37,190 nt of DNA from the NCBI GenBank assembly GCA_000725195.1, contig JAIL01000248.1, forward strand, positions 1 to 37,190, in the 5' to 3' direction. Below are positions 8,208 through 19,112 of the stretch, one piece after another. The first letter of the stretch is position 1, and each line of letters starts with the position of its first letter. The notes under the pieces are model-generated. The model made no database searches and had not been told where the DNA came from. It was given only the letters and a program-made list of their open reading frames with translations. Both the position numbers and the translations under genes were made by a program. This DNA comes from Snodgrassella alvi SCGC AB-598-O02 (GTDB lineage: Bacteria > Pseudomonadota > Gammaproteobacteria > Burkholderiales > Neisseriaceae).

Positions 8208-11200
8208 ATGCCTAAGCGTACAGACATAAAATCTATTCTCATTATTGGAGCAGGTCCTATCGTAATTGGTCAAGCCTGTGAATTTGATTATTCCGGCGCG
8301 CAAGCCTGTAAAGCTTTACGTGAAGAGGGATATAAAGTTATTTTGGTAAATTCCAATCCGGCCACCATCATGACTGATCCGGATATGGCTGATGTAACTT
8401 ATATTGAACCGATTCTATGGCAATCAGTGGCTAAAATCATCGAAAAAGAGCGTCCTGATGCTATTTTGCCCACTATGGGCGGGCAGACAGCATTGAATTG
8501 TGCACTGGATCTGGCGCGTAACGGTATTTTGATAAAATATCAGGTAGAACTAATTGGTGCTTCTGAAGAAGCCATTGATAAGGCGGAAGATCGAGGTCGA
8601 TTTAAGGCAGCAATGGAAAAAATTGGCTTGAATACGCCAAAATCCATTGTTTGTCATAGTATGGATGAAGCACTGACAGCGCAAATAGAAGTGGGTTTTC
8701 CCGCTTTAATCAGACCTTCTTTTACCATGGGAGGCAGTGGCGGGGGAATTGCTTACAATAAAGAAGAGTTCATCTCTATTTGCGAACGTGGTTTTGATGC
8801 CTCTCCCACCCATGAATTACTGATTGAGCAATCTGTTCTGGGCTGGAAAGAATATGAAATGGAAGTTGTACGCGATCGTGCTGACAATTGCATTATCATC
8901 TGTTCCATTGAAAATTTTGATCCTTGTGGCATACATACCGGTGACTCCATTACCGTTGCGCCAGCACAAACATTAACCGATAAGGAATACCAGCTAATGC
9001 GCGATGCTTCACTGGCCGTACTGCGTGAAATCGGTGTGGATACTGGTGGTTCCAATGTGCAATTTGCCATTAATCCTCAAAATGGCGAAATGATTGTGAT
9101 CGAAATGAATCCACGTGTCAGTCGCTCTTCTGCACTGGCGTCGAAAGCAACAGGTTTTCCGATTGCCAAAATTGCCGCTAAACTGGCTGTTGGCTATACC
9201 CTGAATGAATTAAAAAATGATATTACAGGTGGCAGAACACCTGCCTCGTTTGAGCCAGCCATTGATTATGTAGTAACAAAAGTACCGCGTTTTGCCTTTG
9301 AGAAATTTCCTACCGCCGATGATCGTCTGACCACACAGATGAAATCAGTCGGCGAAGTCATGGCTATTGGTCGTACATTCCAGGAATCCATTCAAAAAGC
9401 CTTGCGTGGATTAGAAACAGGATTAAGCGGTTTTAATAGTCGTAGTCTTGATCCGGCAGTTATTCAGCGAGAACTGGCTAATCCGGGACCAGAACGAATT
9501 TTATATGTTGCTGATGCTTTGCGCTGTGGTCTGTCGATCACCCAAATTCAGCAAATTTGCTCCATTGATCCGTGGTTTCTTGCTCAGCTGGCCGATTTGG
9601 TTACTGAAGAACAGCATATTACTACTTTAAGTTTAGACGATATAGATTATGCACATTTGCGTCGCCTGAAACGTAAAGGTTTTGCAGACAAACGTTTGGC
9701 TGATTTATTACGAACTAATGAAAAACTCGTCCGTCAACATCGTCACAGCTTGAACCTGCATCCGGTTTATAAACGGGTGGACACATGTGCAGCTGAGTTT
9801 GTTACTGATACAGCTTATCTTTATTCAACTTATGAAGAAGAATGTGAAGCCAGCCCGAGTCAGCAGAAAAAAATAATGATTCTTGGCGGAGGCCCTAACA
9901 GAATCGGACAGGGAATTGAATTTGATTATTGTTGTGTTCATGCGGCTTTGGCTTTGCGGGAATCTGGATTTGAAACCATTATGGTCAATTGTAATCCAGA
10001 AACCGTATCTACCGATTATGATACGTCGGATCGTCTTTATTTTGAGCCGTTAACCTTAGAAGATGTGCTGGAAATCTGTCATACTGAACAACCTGATGGT
10101 GTCATCGTGCAGTATGGAGGGCAGACTCCTTTGAAACTGGCTAACGAGTTAGAGGCTAATGGGATAAATCTGATTGGTACTTCAGCAGATGCCATTGATG
10201 CGGCAGAAGATCGTGAACGCTTTCAGCATATTTTACAAAATTTGCATTTACGTCAGCCTGAGAATCGTACAGCACGTACTGAAAATGAAGCATTGCAACT
10301 GGCTGATGAAGTTGGTTATCCGTTGGTGGTACGTCCGTCATATGTGCTTGGCGGTCGGGCAATGCAAATTGTTCATACCACCAGTGAATTGCAAACTTAT
10401 ATGCGCGATGCTGTATCGGTTTCGAATGATAGTCCGGTATTGCTGGATTTCTTCCTTAGCCATGCCATAGAAGTCGATGTTGATTGCGTTAGTGATGGTA
10501 AGCAAGTTGTCATTGGCAGCATTATGCAGCATGTTGAGCAGGCCGGCATACACAGTGGAGATTCTGCTTGTTCAATTCCTCCTTATTCTTTAAGTCAGGA
10601 ACTTCAGGATGAAATTCGGCGTCAAACCATTGCTATGGCCAAAGCCTTACATGTCATCGGACTGATGAATGTACAATTTGCTGTACAGGATGATGTGGTC
10701 TATGTACTCGAAGTGAATCCGCGTGCTTCACGGACAGTGCCCTTTGTGTCTAAAGCAACCAGTGTGCCACTGGCTAAAATTGGTGCACGAGTGATGGCGG
10801 GCATATCTTTAGCTGAACAGGGATATACTCGTGAGGTCATTCCTGATTTCTTTGCAGTTAAAGAAGCTGTGTTTCCTTTTATTAAATTCCCGGGCGTGGA
10901 CACTATTCTCGGACCAGAAATGCGTTCAACTGGTGAAGTTATGGGAGTAGGTAAGACATTTGAGGAAGCTTATATTAAAGCTCAACTGGGAGCAGGAGAA
11001 ACGATGCCTGCTGTTGGAAAAGTATTTTTATCAGTGCGCAATGAAGATAAAGCTCAGGTTGTACAAGTTGCCAAAAACTTTCAGCTCCATGGATACGGTT
11101 TGTGTGCGACACGTGGTACTGCTGCATATCTGGCCGAACATGGTATAAGCGTTCAGGTGTTGAATAAAGTCATTGAAGGTCGACCACATATTGTTGATAC

Positions 11201-11423
11201 AATCAAAAACGGTGAAATTGCTTTAGTGGTTAATACAGTAAATAGTAAACCACAATCGTTAAAAGACAGTCATTCTATCCGTCATAGTGCTGTTAATTTA
11301 CGCATACCTCTGTTCACTACTATTGCTGGTGCTTTAGCCATGAGTGAAGGGATAAGCCAACTTGCGCATACCAATGTCTATTGTATGCAGGAATTACACC
11401 AAAGCTTACCTGCAGTTAAATAG
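8208..11423 (+). CDS. carB: carbamoyl-phosphate synthase large subunit
   Basis: Makes carbamoyl phosphate from bicarbonate, ammonia and two ATP, as a complex with CarA. The 1071-residue protein is full length. Two homologous ATP-grasp halves are seen: the first opens with [21 protein letters not shown], the second, near residue 560, with [19 protein letters not shown]. Each half has its metal-binding [18 protein letters not shown] or [18 protein letters not shown] motif. A C-terminal MGS-like allosteric domain occupies roughly 940-1071 ([20 protein letters not shown]). That domain binds pyrimidine or ornithine effectors in E. coli. It is last in the carA-leuE-carB unit and is followed by a hairpin. 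Confidence 0.98.
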   Translation: MPKRTDIKSILIIGAGPIVIGQACEFDYSGAQACKALREEGYKVILVNSNPATIMTDPDMADVTYIEPILWQSVAKIIEKERPDAILPTMGGQTALNCALDLARNGILIKYQVELIGASEEAIDKAEDRGRFKAAMEKIGLNTPKSIVCHSMDEALTAQIEVGFPALIRPSFTMGGSGGGIAYNKEEFISICERGFDASPTHELLIEQSVLGWKEYEMEVVRDRADNCIIICSIENFDPCGIHTGDSITVAPAQTLTDKEYQLMRDASLAVLREIGVDTGGSNVQFAINPQNGEMIVIEMNPRVSRSSALASKATGFPIAKIAAKLAVGYTLNELKNDITGGRTPASFEPAIDYVVTKVPRFAFEKFPTADDRLTTQMKSVGEVMAIGRTFQESIQKALRGLETGLSGFNSRSLDPAVIQRELANPGPERILYVADALRCGLSITQIQQICSIDPWFLAQLADLVTEEQHITTLSLDDIDYAHLRRLKRKGFADKRLADLLRTNEKLVRQHRHSLNLHPVYKRVDTCAAEFVTDTAYLYSTYEEECEASPSQQKKIMILGGGPNRIGQGIEFDYCCVHAALALRESGFETIMVNCNPETVSTDYDTSDRLYFEPLTLEDVLEICHTEQPDGVIVQYGGQTPLKLANELEANGINLIGTSADAIDAAEDRERFQHILQNLHLRQPENRTARTENEALQLADEVGYPLVVRPSYVLGGRAMQIVHTTSELQTYMRDAVSVSNDSPVLLDFFLSHAIEVDVDCVSDGKQVVIGSIMQHVEQAGIHSGDSACSIPPYSLSQELQDEIRRQTIAMAKALHVIGLMNVQFAVQDDVVYVLEVNPRASRTVPFVSKATSVPLAKIGARVMAGISLAEQGYTREVIPDFFAVKEAVFPFIKFPGVDTILGPEMRSTGEVMGVGKTFEEAYIKAQLGAGETMPAVGKVFLSVRNEDKAQVVQVAKNFQLHGYGLCATRGTAAYLAEHGISVQVLNKVIEGRPHIVDTIKNGEIALVVNTVNSKPQSLKDSHSIRHSAVNLRIPLFTTIAGALAMSEGISQLAHTNVYCMQELHQSLPAVK

Positions 11424-11448
11424 CGATATAGTAATTAGCTAAATATAT

Positions 11449-11473
11449 ACAGCCAGAATATTATTCTGGCTGT
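11449..11473 (+). terminator. hairpin after carB, probable terminator
   Basis: ACAGCCAGAAT (11449-11459) and ATTCTGGCTGT (11463-11473) form a perfect 11-bp stem with a 3-base loop, 26 bases after the carB stop. There is no immediate T-run (AAAAATCTGCTTTTCTTT follows), so termination may be inefficient or need another factor. Confidence 0.5.
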
Positions 11474-12640
11474 AAAAATCTGCTTTTCTTTATAGCATGA
11501 CTTGCATAATGGGCCTATAAATAACCTTTTATTTAAGCACTTTAAATTGATACTATCACCACTTTAATAACCAAACTCTATTTTAAAGAGTTAGTTCATA
11601 TTCAGAGATGAATATTATCGGTGACGACCTTTCACAAAAATATTTTTAACACGTTTCGACTCAAGGAAATAAGTAATTAAAACGCTTGCAGAAAAACAGG
11701 AGCCAACAAGTCTGCAAAAAAATTTTTACTATATCTGTTAAGTCTTAGTAAATGATTAAATGTGTGCCATTAATAATAATTTTACTAGGAATATAAATCG
11801 ATAAATACAAACACGAGTAAAAAATATATCAAAAAAATTTTCATGTCAGGAAATTTATAATTTTTCCGGGAAAATAGGACTGATAAATAACAGCACAGTA
11901 TTAAACATAAAAATTATATATTCCATCGTTTATGAAGAAATAACGAATTCAGAAATATAATTGTTCAATATCTTGTCGTATAATTCTGACCATACATCAT
12001 TCGAATAGTTACAATGTGTTAAATATGAACCCTTAGACTAAAATAAACATTCGTATTATGTCGATAGCCATAAAGCTATGCGACACATAATAAATAAATT
12101 TAATTTTAAAAGTTTGATATAAAAAATACTTTATTATTATATTAAGTAAGTTTTTTTCGCAAAAGTTAAAATTAATAAAACTCTTGAGATTAATTAAAAA
12201 GATATATATTTATATAGCATAATTTATTTTTTCTTGAGGAATTTATTATCAATGCCAAACAATCATTAATACAGCTAAGACAATTATTTGTGCTATTGAC
12301 TATAGTAATTTCTAAATAAATGTTCAAAGTACTCTATAGTTTAAATTTATATTATCTGCTTGGGTTAATATAATCATAGGGAAAAGATGATTTATTTTTA
12401 TAATTTTATGGAATATAATGATGTTATCATAAAATAATAAGTTGTTATAATTTTAAAATCAAATCAATTGTTGAATCAAATAATCAGCAAGAAATAACTG
12501 CAACGGTTAATGTAAATCTGTTCAGCTAGAATTATCTTTTAGTTTGAATATGAGCTTAAATAATCTCAAATTCATCCCTACCTTAATCGATGATATGATT
12601 AAGCCAATTTTTATAACTTGCCTTAAGTGAAATCTAAAAT
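11474..12640. other. 1.17-kb AT-rich gene-free region
   Basis: I see no protein-coding region, tRNA or repeat array. The only clear structure is an imperfect inverted repeat at 12059-12085 (TGTCGATAGC / GCTATGCGACA, loop CATAAA) whose flanks continue pairing to about 12055-12090. The last 100 bases must contain the promoter of the downstream Nif3-family gene. Confidence 0.5.
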
Positions 12641-13393
12641 ATGGCTAACAGAAATGAAATTTTACACTGGTGTGAGCGCGAATTAGCAATATCACAATTC
12701 CGTGATTTTAGTCCGAATGGTTTGCAAATTGAAGGACAGAATGAAATTAATAAAATCGTTTGTGCCGTAACCGCCAGTCAGGCAGCTGTTGATTTTGCTA
12801 TTGCTGAACAAGCTAATATGCTCATAGTACATCATGGTATGTTTTGGAAAAGTGAGCCAAGTTGTATTACAGGCTGGAAAAAACAGCGTATTCAGGCCCT
12901 ACTGAAGCATGAAATTAATTTGCTAGGCTACCATTTACCGTTAGACGCACATCAGTGTTGGGGCAATAATGTGCAACTGGCTACAAAACTTGGTTGGGAA
13001 ATAGAGGGATGTTGTGGTGAGCAGAATCTGCTGCAATATGGCAGATTATCGCAGCCACAAACGGCAACTGAACTGGCACGGCATATCGCGCAAACTTTGC
13101 AACGCGAACCATTATTATTGTGTCAGCATAAACAACAGCAAATACAGCGATTAGCATGGTGTAGTGGTGGAGGACAAAGTTTTTTTCAACAGGCAATTGA
13201 TATGGGTGTCGATGCTTTTATTACTGGTGAAGTTTCAGAACCGCAATATCATCTGGCGCAGGAAACGGGTGTCGTATTTATGGCTGCCGGACACCATGCC
13301 ACTGAACGTTACGGCATTCAGGCACTAGCAGCACAGATTAGTACAGAGTTTAATTTACCCCATTTTTTCTTTGATGAAGCCAATCCAGTATGA
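12641..13393 (+). CDS. Nif3-like dinuclear metal centre protein (YbgI family)
   Basis: A 250-residue member of the NIF3/YbgI (DUF34) family, which forms toroidal hexamers with a dinuclear metal site; the biochemical role is still debated (GTP cyclohydrolase-like or metal chaperone proposals). Ligand motifs are all visible: VHHGMFW (His64, His65), HLPLDAHQCWGNN (Asp102) and GHHATERYG near the C-terminus (His218, Glu222). The internal GEVSEPQ segment is also typical. It stands alone after a long empty region and ahead of sspA. Confidence 0.93.
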   Translation: MANRNEILHWCERELAISQFRDFSPNGLQIEGQNEINKIVCAVTASQAAVDFAIAEQANMLIVHHGMFWKSEPSCITGWKKQRIQALLKHEINLLGYHLPLDAHQCWGNNVQLATKLGWEIEGCCGEQNLLQYGRLSQPQTATELARHIAQTLQREPLLLCQHKQQQIQRLAWCSGGGQSFFQQAIDMGVDAFITGEVSEPQYHLAQETGVVFMAAGHHATERYGIQALAAQISTEFNLPHFFFDEANPV

Positions 13394-13556
13394 AGTATGC
13401 AAATAATGTATATTAAAGCAAGAAATCATCATTAAATCTATAAATAACATTAACTTAAGCTATTTTTCTGGAAAAAATATAACCATTTGTCTATAATGAA
13501 GAATATTTTCTAAATTCACGGCACCACTAACATACAGAAAGAATGAAAGAATAATT

Positions 13557-14162
13557 ATGATGATTTTATATGCGGGCATTACTTGTCCGTTTAGTCAACG
13601 TTGTAGCTTCGTCCTATATGAAAAAGGGATGGACTTTGAAATTAAAGATGTAGATGTTTATAATAAACCTGAAGATTTGGCGGTTATGAATCCTTATAAT
13701 CAGGTTCCTGTATTGGTTGAGCGTGATTTAATTTTATACGAATCCAATATTATTAACGAATATATTGACGAACGTTTTCCGCATCCACAATTAATGCCAG
13801 CAGATCCTGTTAAGCGTGGTCATGGTCGTCTGGTATTATATCGTTTGGAAAAAGAATTGTTTAGTCATGTGTCTGTACTGGAAAACCCAGCTTCCAGCAA
13901 TAAAGAGATGAACCGTGCACGGGAAGCGATTACTCAAGGTTTAACCATTCTGGCACCTTCATTCAGCAAAAATAAATACATCATTGGTGATGATTTTTCA
14001 ATGATTGATGTTGCGCTGGCTCCATTGCTGTGGCGACTAGATTATTATGACATCAAATTACCAAAATCTGCGGCGCCTATTTTAAAATATGCAGAACGTA
14101 TTTTTCAGCGTGAAGCATTTATCAATGCATTGACGCCTGCCGAAAAAGCAATGCGTCGTTAA
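13557..14162 (+). CDS. sspA: stringent starvation protein A
   Basis: A 201-residue glutathione-S-transferase-fold protein that binds RNA polymerase; in E. coli SspA controls stationary-phase and acid-tolerance genes and in Neisseria it affects virulence genes. The thioredoxin-like N-domain starts MILYAGITCPFSQRCSFVLYEKG, contains the cis-Pro stretch NPYNQVPVLVERDLILYESNII, and is followed by the helical C-domain with DDFSMIDVALAPLLWRL. Two ATGs are adjacent at the start. A TATAAT at 13492-13497 about 60 bases upstream is a plausible -10 element without a clear -35. It is immediately upstream of sspB (22-base gap), the usual operon. Confidence 0.93.
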   Translation: MMILYAGITCPFSQRCSFVLYEKGMDFEIKDVDVYNKPEDLAVMNPYNQVPVLVERDLILYESNIINEYIDERFPHPQLMPADPVKRGHGRLVLYRLEKELFSHVSVLENPASSNKEMNRAREAITQGLTILAPSFSKNKYIIGDDFSMIDVALAPLLWRLDYYDIKLPKSAAPILKYAERIFQREAFINALTPAEKAMRR

Positions 14163-14184
14163 CTTTTAATACAGGCAGATAAGT

Positions 14185-14622
14185 ATGAGCAAGCTTGATA
14201 CCAAACCCTATATTTTACGTGCTTTATACGATTGGGCTTTAGACAGCGGATACACACCACATATTGTGGCCTGGGTTAATGAGAACACTCAGGTACCTTT
14301 ACAGTATGTGCGTGATAATGAAATCGTTTTGAATATTGGTGCTACAGCGGCTCATAATCTGACTATAGATGATAAATGGGTTCATTTTGCTGCGCGTTTT
14401 AATGGTATTTCTCACGATATTTGGATTCCTGTCGGTCATGTTAGTAGTATTTTTGCCCGAGAAACGGGCGAGGGAATGGGATTTGATGTTGAACCCTTAA
14501 TTGAGGATGATGGTGCAAATCAATCCAATACCACTACTCAGCATGATATCGCTGATGCTAAACCTTCAATATCAGAGGACAAAACTGGTGGGGGCAAAAA
14601 AGGACTTAAAATCGTGAAATAA
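14185..14622 (+). CDS. sspB: ClpXP protease specificity-enhancing factor SspB
   Basis: Adaptor that binds SsrA-tagged and other substrates and delivers them to ClpXP. The 145-residue protein has the SspB fold at residues 1-112 (PYILRALYDWALDSGYTPH, then VLNIGATAAHNL and VHFAARFNG), an acidic flexible linker, and a basic hydrophobic C-terminal tail (KKGLKIVK) corresponding to the ClpX-docking motif that ends E. coli SspB. Co-transcribed with sspA and closed by a strong terminator. Confidence 0.95.
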   Translation: MSKLDTKPYILRALYDWALDSGYTPHIVAWVNENTQVPLQYVRDNEIVLNIGATAAHNLTIDDKWVHFAARFNGISHDIWIPVGHVSSIFARETGEGMGFDVEPLIEDDGANQSNTTTQHDIADAKPSISEDKTGGGKKGLKIVK

Positions 14623-14681
14623 GCGTAAGCTATTCTGAACAATTTATGTCTTCAAACACGTATGATGGTGTAAACTTAAAG

Positions 14682-14718
14682 AAAAAGGACTGAAATCAAT
14701 ATTTCAGTCCTTTTTCTT
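14682..14718. terminator. bidirectional intrinsic terminator after sspB
   Basis: A perfect stem GGACTGAAAT / ATTTCAGTCC with loop CAAT is flanked by AAAAA on the left and TTTTTCTT on the right. It can act in both directions between sspB and the convergent DUF2238 gene. Confidence 0.85.
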
Positions 14719-14979
14719 GCTAGATATTTGTTTTACTGAGATAGATAATTTTATTTGGATAAATATATATTTTTTAAAGATGATTACATCTTTGGTAAGT
14801 AAAGAAATCACCAGTCATCAATACATGAATTAGATGATTTGGATTGATTAAGTTGATATTAATTGACCTGATTTCGCTTACCAGAATTATAACTTTTTAG
14901 TAGTAAGCACTATAGCTACAATGATGGTATGGTTCAATTTTAATAAATATTTTTATCCAATAACCATTTATCTGTGCAA

Positions 14980-15606
14980 TTATTTAATTATGCGTGGATA
15001 ATCACTGTTGGTAGAGAGACGGCGCTTATTGATATACAGATACGTCAGCATCACCGTACAGCCGATTAAACACCAAAGCATGTCTTTCTGCGTATCCCAC
15101 ATATCGCCCTGAGTGCCCAGAAAGGCAGTAGCACCCTGATGGATGATTTCAGCTATTAGCCATTCAAATAATTCATATAAAGCACTGATAGCCATACAAA
15201 CACAACCGGTTAAAAATACCAGCCAGCCGCGGCCTTGAATAACTTTTAATCCGTAAAGCAACTCGCTGATAATGATCGCCGGTGAAAAACCTTGAAAGAA
15301 ATGTCCCAGCTTATCGAAATTATTGCGTGACCAGCCCATAAGTTGTTGCAAATAATGAAAAACTGGTTCTTCTGCATAAGTATAATGGCCACCAATAAAT
15401 AAAATTAGCATATGCATCAAAATAACCCAGTAAGCCAGCTCACTAAAGCGAAAGCGACGATAGGTATAAATTAAGATAAACATACCCAGTAATGCGGGAA
15501 ATACTTCCAGCCACCACGTAGGATAATCATGTGGTTGATATGCAGACCATAATAATGTAATGACAAATATAATTAGCTGAACTGTTTGTATTACCATTTT
15601 TTTCAA
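14980..15606 (-). CDS. DUF2238 (YjdF-family) inner-membrane protein
   Basis: A 208-residue multi-pass membrane protein of the YjdF/DUF2238 family, function unknown. Family signatures are GGHYTYAEEPVF, KLGHFFQGFSPAII and FLGTQGDMWDTQKDMLWCLIG. Hydrophobic segments lie near 8-20, 33-48, 58-72, 106-120, 128-147 and 176-191, so about six passes. Translation could start at the listed MKK or three residues later. It is monocistronic and convergent with sspB. The family assignment is firm from the conserved motifs; nothing here indicates a substrate. Confidence 0.85.
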   Translation of the reverse strand: MKKMVIQTVQLIIFVITLLWSAYQPHDYPTWWLEVFPALLGMFILIYTYRRFRFSELAYWVILMHMLILFIGGHYTYAEEPVFHYLQQLMGWSRNNFDKLGHFFQGFSPAIIISELLYGLKVIQGRGWLVFLTGCVCMAISALYELFEWLIAEIIHQGATAFLGTQGDMWDTQKDMLWCLIGCTVMLTYLYINKRRLSTNSDYPRIIK

Positions 15607-15880
15607 TAATCTGATGATTTATCAATGAAATAGTATTCTATTGATAATCTGCTATATTTACCAAATAGTCAAACAAACCAGCAATTTATGTAGGAAAATA
15701 ACCTTTTTATTACGGTAAGTGTGTACTTATATTTAATTGTTTTTAAAATTAATCATTAAATTAACAGCAAAAATAATTATATTTGCTATGGAGTAACTTA
15801 AATCTAGCCTGACTGGAACAACCGTTTACAGTATATATATTAGAGAAAAATAACTGTTTGATAAATAATATAAATAAAAT

Positions 15881-15937
15881 CTATCGGTTTCATAAAATCA
15901 TTTGATTATATTTATTAAATGATTTTATGTATGATAG
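15881..15937 (+). promoter_or_regulatory. large inverted repeat overlapping the ahpC promoter
   Basis: A perfect 13-bp inverted repeat, CATAAAATCATTT (15891-15903) and AAATGATTTTATG (15917-15929), with a 13-base spacer. Pairing resumes further out with CTATC (15881-15885) and GATAG (15933-15937). A TATGAT -10 candidate at 15930-15935 overlaps the right arm. No good -35 is seen, which fits an activator-dependent promoter. It could be the operator of a peroxide regulator such as OxyR, though the classical four-element OxyR pattern is not obvious. Confidence 0.5.
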
Positions 15938-15983
15938 CTTTCATAAATTCTCCTGCCTATATTATTAAATAAGGAAATATATT

Positions 15984-16550
15984 ATGGTTGCGAATGTAAA
16001 TACTGAAATCAAACCTTTTAAAACCACCGCTTTTCGTAATGGCGAATTTGTGGAAGTTAGTGACGCTGATGTAAAAGGGAAATGGTCAATTTTCTTTTTC
16101 TACCCAGCAGATTTTACCTTTGTGTGCCCGACAGAGTTAGGTGATTTAGCTGATTACTATGACGAGCTACAAAAAATGGGCGTTGAAGTATACTCCGTAT
16201 CAACTGATACACATTTTACTCATAAAGCTTGGCATGATGCTTCTGATACCATTCGTAAAATCAAATATTTCATGTTAGGTGATCGTAACGCAACTTTGGC
16301 CAATAATTTTGGCGTTTTGCGTGAAGGGGAAGGTTCTGCTGACCGTGCAACCTTTTTGGTAGATCCACAGGGTATTATTCAGTGTGTGGAAGTGACAGCG
16401 GAAGGCATCGGTCGCGAAGCAGCTGATCTGGTACGTAAAGTTAAAGCTGCTCAATATGTAGCTACTCATCCAGGTGAAGTTTGCCCAGCTAAATGGAAAG
16501 AGGGCGAAAAAACCCTAGCTCCATCATTAGAATTAGTTGGTAAAATTTAA
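15984..16550 (+). CDS. ahpC: alkyl hydroperoxide reductase subunit C (2-Cys peroxiredoxin)
   Basis: Reduces hydrogen peroxide and organic hydroperoxides; it is re-reduced by AhpF. The 188-residue size and the motifs are those of AhpC: peroxidatic Cys48 in [17 protein letters not shown], resolving Cys167 in [15 protein letters not shown]. The start is supported by AAGGAA ten bases upstream. The promoter region carries a large inverted repeat, and a terminator separates it from ahpF, so ahpC is probably expressed at a higher level than ahpF. Confidence 0.97.
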   Translation: MVANVNTEIKPFKTTAFRNGEFVEVSDADVKGKWSIFFFYPADFTFVCPTELGDLADYYDELQKMGVEVYSVSTDTHFTHKAWHDASDTIRKIKYFMLGDRNATLANNFGVLREGEGSADRATFLVDPQGIIQCVEVTAEGIGREAADLVRKVKAAQYVATHPGEVCPAKWKEGEKTLAPSLELVGKI

Positions 16551-16603
16551 GCACACATAAATACACACATCAATATCATAATTATAGCCAAAAGCTCCTA
16601 TTC

Positions 16604-16638
16604 AACCCAGATACCAGCTGAGGTATTTGGGTTTTTTT
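16604..16638 (+). terminator. intrinsic terminator between ahpC and ahpF
   Basis: AACCCAGATACC (16604-16615) pairs with GGTATTTGGGTT (16622-16633), including one G-U pair, and runs into a T-tract to 16638. It probably limits read-through from ahpC into ahpF. Confidence 0.85.
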
Positions 16639-16706
16639 CAAAGTATTGAGTGCAGGCTATCAAAAATATATTTTCAATAGTTTTTTTCAATTAATGGAGT
16701 TATATC

Positions 16707-18272
16707 ATGTTAGATGACACATTAAAAGGCCAATTAACAGCCTATCTGGATTATGTGGTAAACCCAGTTGAAATCATCGCTACTTTGGATACAAGCGAAG
16801 CAGCACAGGAGATGCTGGCACTTTTACAGGAAGTAGCTGCTCTTAGTTCTAAAATTACTTTGCGTACTGACGGCGATTATGCTCGTAAGCCTTCTTTTGA
16901 AATTACTAATCAGGGCATTCATTCTGGTTTGAGATTCGCTGGTAATCCTCTTGGGCATGAGTTTAGTTCTCTGGTACTGGCATTATTACAGGTGGGAGGG
17001 CATCCATCAAAAGAAGCACAGGATCTACAGGATCAGATTAAACAGTTGCAGGGCACTATGCATTTTGAGACATTTTATTCTATTACCTGTCATAACTGCC
17101 CAGAAGTCATACAGTCTTTAAATCTGATGACCATTCTAAACCCCAATATAACCCATACTGCGATTGATGGTGCACTATTTCAGCAGGAAGTTGAAGACAG
17201 ACAAATTATGGGTGTACCGACAGTTTTACTGAATGGTCAGCCATTTGGTCAAGGACGTATGCAGTTGGGAGAAATAATTGCCAAACTAGATACCAATGTG
17301 GCTGCTGAAACTGCCAAAAAATTAAGCGCCAAAGAGCCATTTGATGTCTTGATAGTTGGAGGCGGGCCAGCTGGATCGGCGGCTGCTATTTATGCGGCCA
17401 GAAAGGGTATTCGTACTGGCATCATAGCTGAACGTTTTGGTGGTCAGGTATTAGATACTCTAGATATCGAAAATTATATTTCTGTTTTAAAAACAGATGG
17501 TTTACGTTTTGCACAGGATCTGGAAAAACATGTCAGTCACTACAATGTCGATATCATGAATTTGCAGAAAGTGCAAAAATTAGTTCCGGCATCAGCAACA
17601 GGCGGATTAATTGAAGTTCACACTGAAAGTGGAGCTGTTCTAAAATCACGTACAGTAATATTGTCAACCGGGGCACGTTGGCGCTCTATGAATGTACCCG
17701 GCGAAGAAGAGTATCGCACTAAAGGCGTAACATATTGCCCGCATTGTGATGGACCATTGTTTAAAAATAAAAAAGTAGCTGTTATTGGTGGCGGAAATTC
17801 TGGTGTTGAGGCAGCTATCGATTTAGCAGGTGTAGTCAATCATGTTACATTACTTGAATTTTCCGACCATATGCGCGCTGATGAGGTTTTACAGCAAAAA
17901 TTGCATTCATTACCTAACGTTGATGTGATCTTAAATGCACAGACCACCGAAGTAGTTGGAGCAAATGGTAAGGTAAACGGATTGAATTATCTGGATCGAT
18001 TGAATAATACCAATCAGCATTTAGATTTAGAGGGTATTTTTGTTCAAATAGGTCTATTGCCTAATACGGGTTTTTTACAGGGTGTTGTTAAACTAACTGA
18101 GCCGATGCGGGAAATTGAAATAGACGCCTATGGTAAAACCAATGTTCCCGGTATATTCGCTGCCGGAGACTGTACTAATGTACCTTATAAACAAATTATT
18201 ATTGCAGCCGGTGAGGGCGCAAAAGCTGCTTTAAGTGCTTTTGATTATCTGATTCGTACTAGTTGTCAATAA
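16707..18272 (+). CDS. ahpF: alkyl hydroperoxide reductase subunit F
   Basis: Flavoprotein disulfide reductase that passes electrons from NADH to AhpC. The 521 residues match AhpF. The N-terminal thioredoxin-fold pair includes the redox centre SITCHNCPE (Cys128, Cys131), used to reduce AhpC. A thioredoxin-reductase-like module follows: the FAD site [21 protein letters not shown] near 211, the second redox pair TYCPHCDGP (Cys344, Cys347), the NADH site [18 protein letters not shown], and [19 protein letters not shown] near the end. It starts 156 bases after ahpC, with a terminator in between. Confidence 0.97.
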   Translation: MLDDTLKGQLTAYLDYVVNPVEIIATLDTSEAAQEMLALLQEVAALSSKITLRTDGDYARKPSFEITNQGIHSGLRFAGNPLGHEFSSLVLALLQVGGHPSKEAQDLQDQIKQLQGTMHFETFYSITCHNCPEVIQSLNLMTILNPNITHTAIDGALFQQEVEDRQIMGVPTVLLNGQPFGQGRMQLGEIIAKLDTNVAAETAKKLSAKEPFDVLIVGGGPAGSAAAIYAARKGIRTGIIAERFGGQVLDTLDIENYISVLKTDGLRFAQDLEKHVSHYNVDIMNLQKVQKLVPASATGGLIEVHTESGAVLKSRTVILSTGARWRSMNVPGEEEYRTKGVTYCPHCDGPLFKNKKVAVIGGGNSGVEAAIDLAGVVNHVTLLEFSDHMRADEVLQQKLHSLPNVDVILNAQTTEVVGANGKVNGLNYLDRLNNTNQHLDLEGIFVQIGLLPNTGFLQGVVKLTEPMREIEIDAYGKTNVPGIFAAGDCTNVPYKQIIIAAGEGAKAALSAFDYLIRTSCQ

Positions 18273-18292
18273 ATAAATTTAGCTATACAACG

Positions 18293-18329
18293 ACCACTCA
18301 GCAATCTTGTGCTGAGTGGTTTTATTTTG
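18293..18329 (+). terminator. intrinsic terminator after ahpF
   Basis: ACCACTCAGCA (18293-18303) and TGCTGAGTGGT (18310-18320) form a perfect 11-bp stem with a 6-base loop, followed by TTTATTTTG. Confidence 0.88.
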
Positions 18330-19112
18330 TTTGAAAATTATCGGTATATAACCAGTCAGTTAATAAATTTTCTTAATAAATTAGTCGGACTTTAATTTAA
18401 ATATAACTATTAGATATTTAAAGACGAAATCGATGCTGCAAAATTTATATTAACGGTATTGGTGTATGATTTGGATATCAACAGTGACTTAGCTGACAAC
18501 ACTTTTCAAGTATTTAGTGTCAGTTTATGTATAAATTATTTTCTAACAATAATTCTGTTTGAAATTTTTAAGTTAATTTTTCATTTAGTGAAAACACCGT
18601 TTTAAGCTTGCTTCATTTACAGAAAAACATTATCACTAACTTTCATCAGAATGGTAGCTATAATTTTTTATAATTATATTATTGAGCATTATTATGTTTT
18701 TTTCGTTTTTTAAGCACAAAGAGAAGTGAATATTTTGCAACTCTTATAATATTAAAACTAAGTAATTATAATGTAATAATTATTTATTTAAATTTAAAAA
18801 AAACATATGAAATATAAATTTTATGTAAATATAATCTATTATATTGTTATAAGTTACTATATTTTATATGTATATTTTATTTTAATTTGTAATTTGTTAG
18901 CATATAGTCAAAAATTAAACATAATTTAATAAAATTCATTTATATACTCTATTTAACTAATAAATTTAATTAATGTCTCTTAACAATTAATCATATATAA
19001 TTATATTGTTAAGTATAGTGTAAATTTTATATATTTAATTCAGTATTTTTTAATTTTTTGTTATATAGTGTTAATTTATTATTTTTAATACAATTGCATA
19101 TATTGGAGTGAA
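18330..19112. other. very AT-rich gap before the HlyC-like gene
   Basis: No gene seen; the sequence is markedly A+T-rich, especially after 18700. A 9-bp perfect inverted repeat CTTAACAAT (18979-18987) / ATTGTTAAG (19005-19013) lies about 100 bases before the HlyC-like start and could be a regulatory site. Confidence 0.4.

Noticed and set aside
8753-9070. 105-codon antisense ORF inside carB
   Set aside because: Shadow of the conserved ATP-grasp coding sequence.
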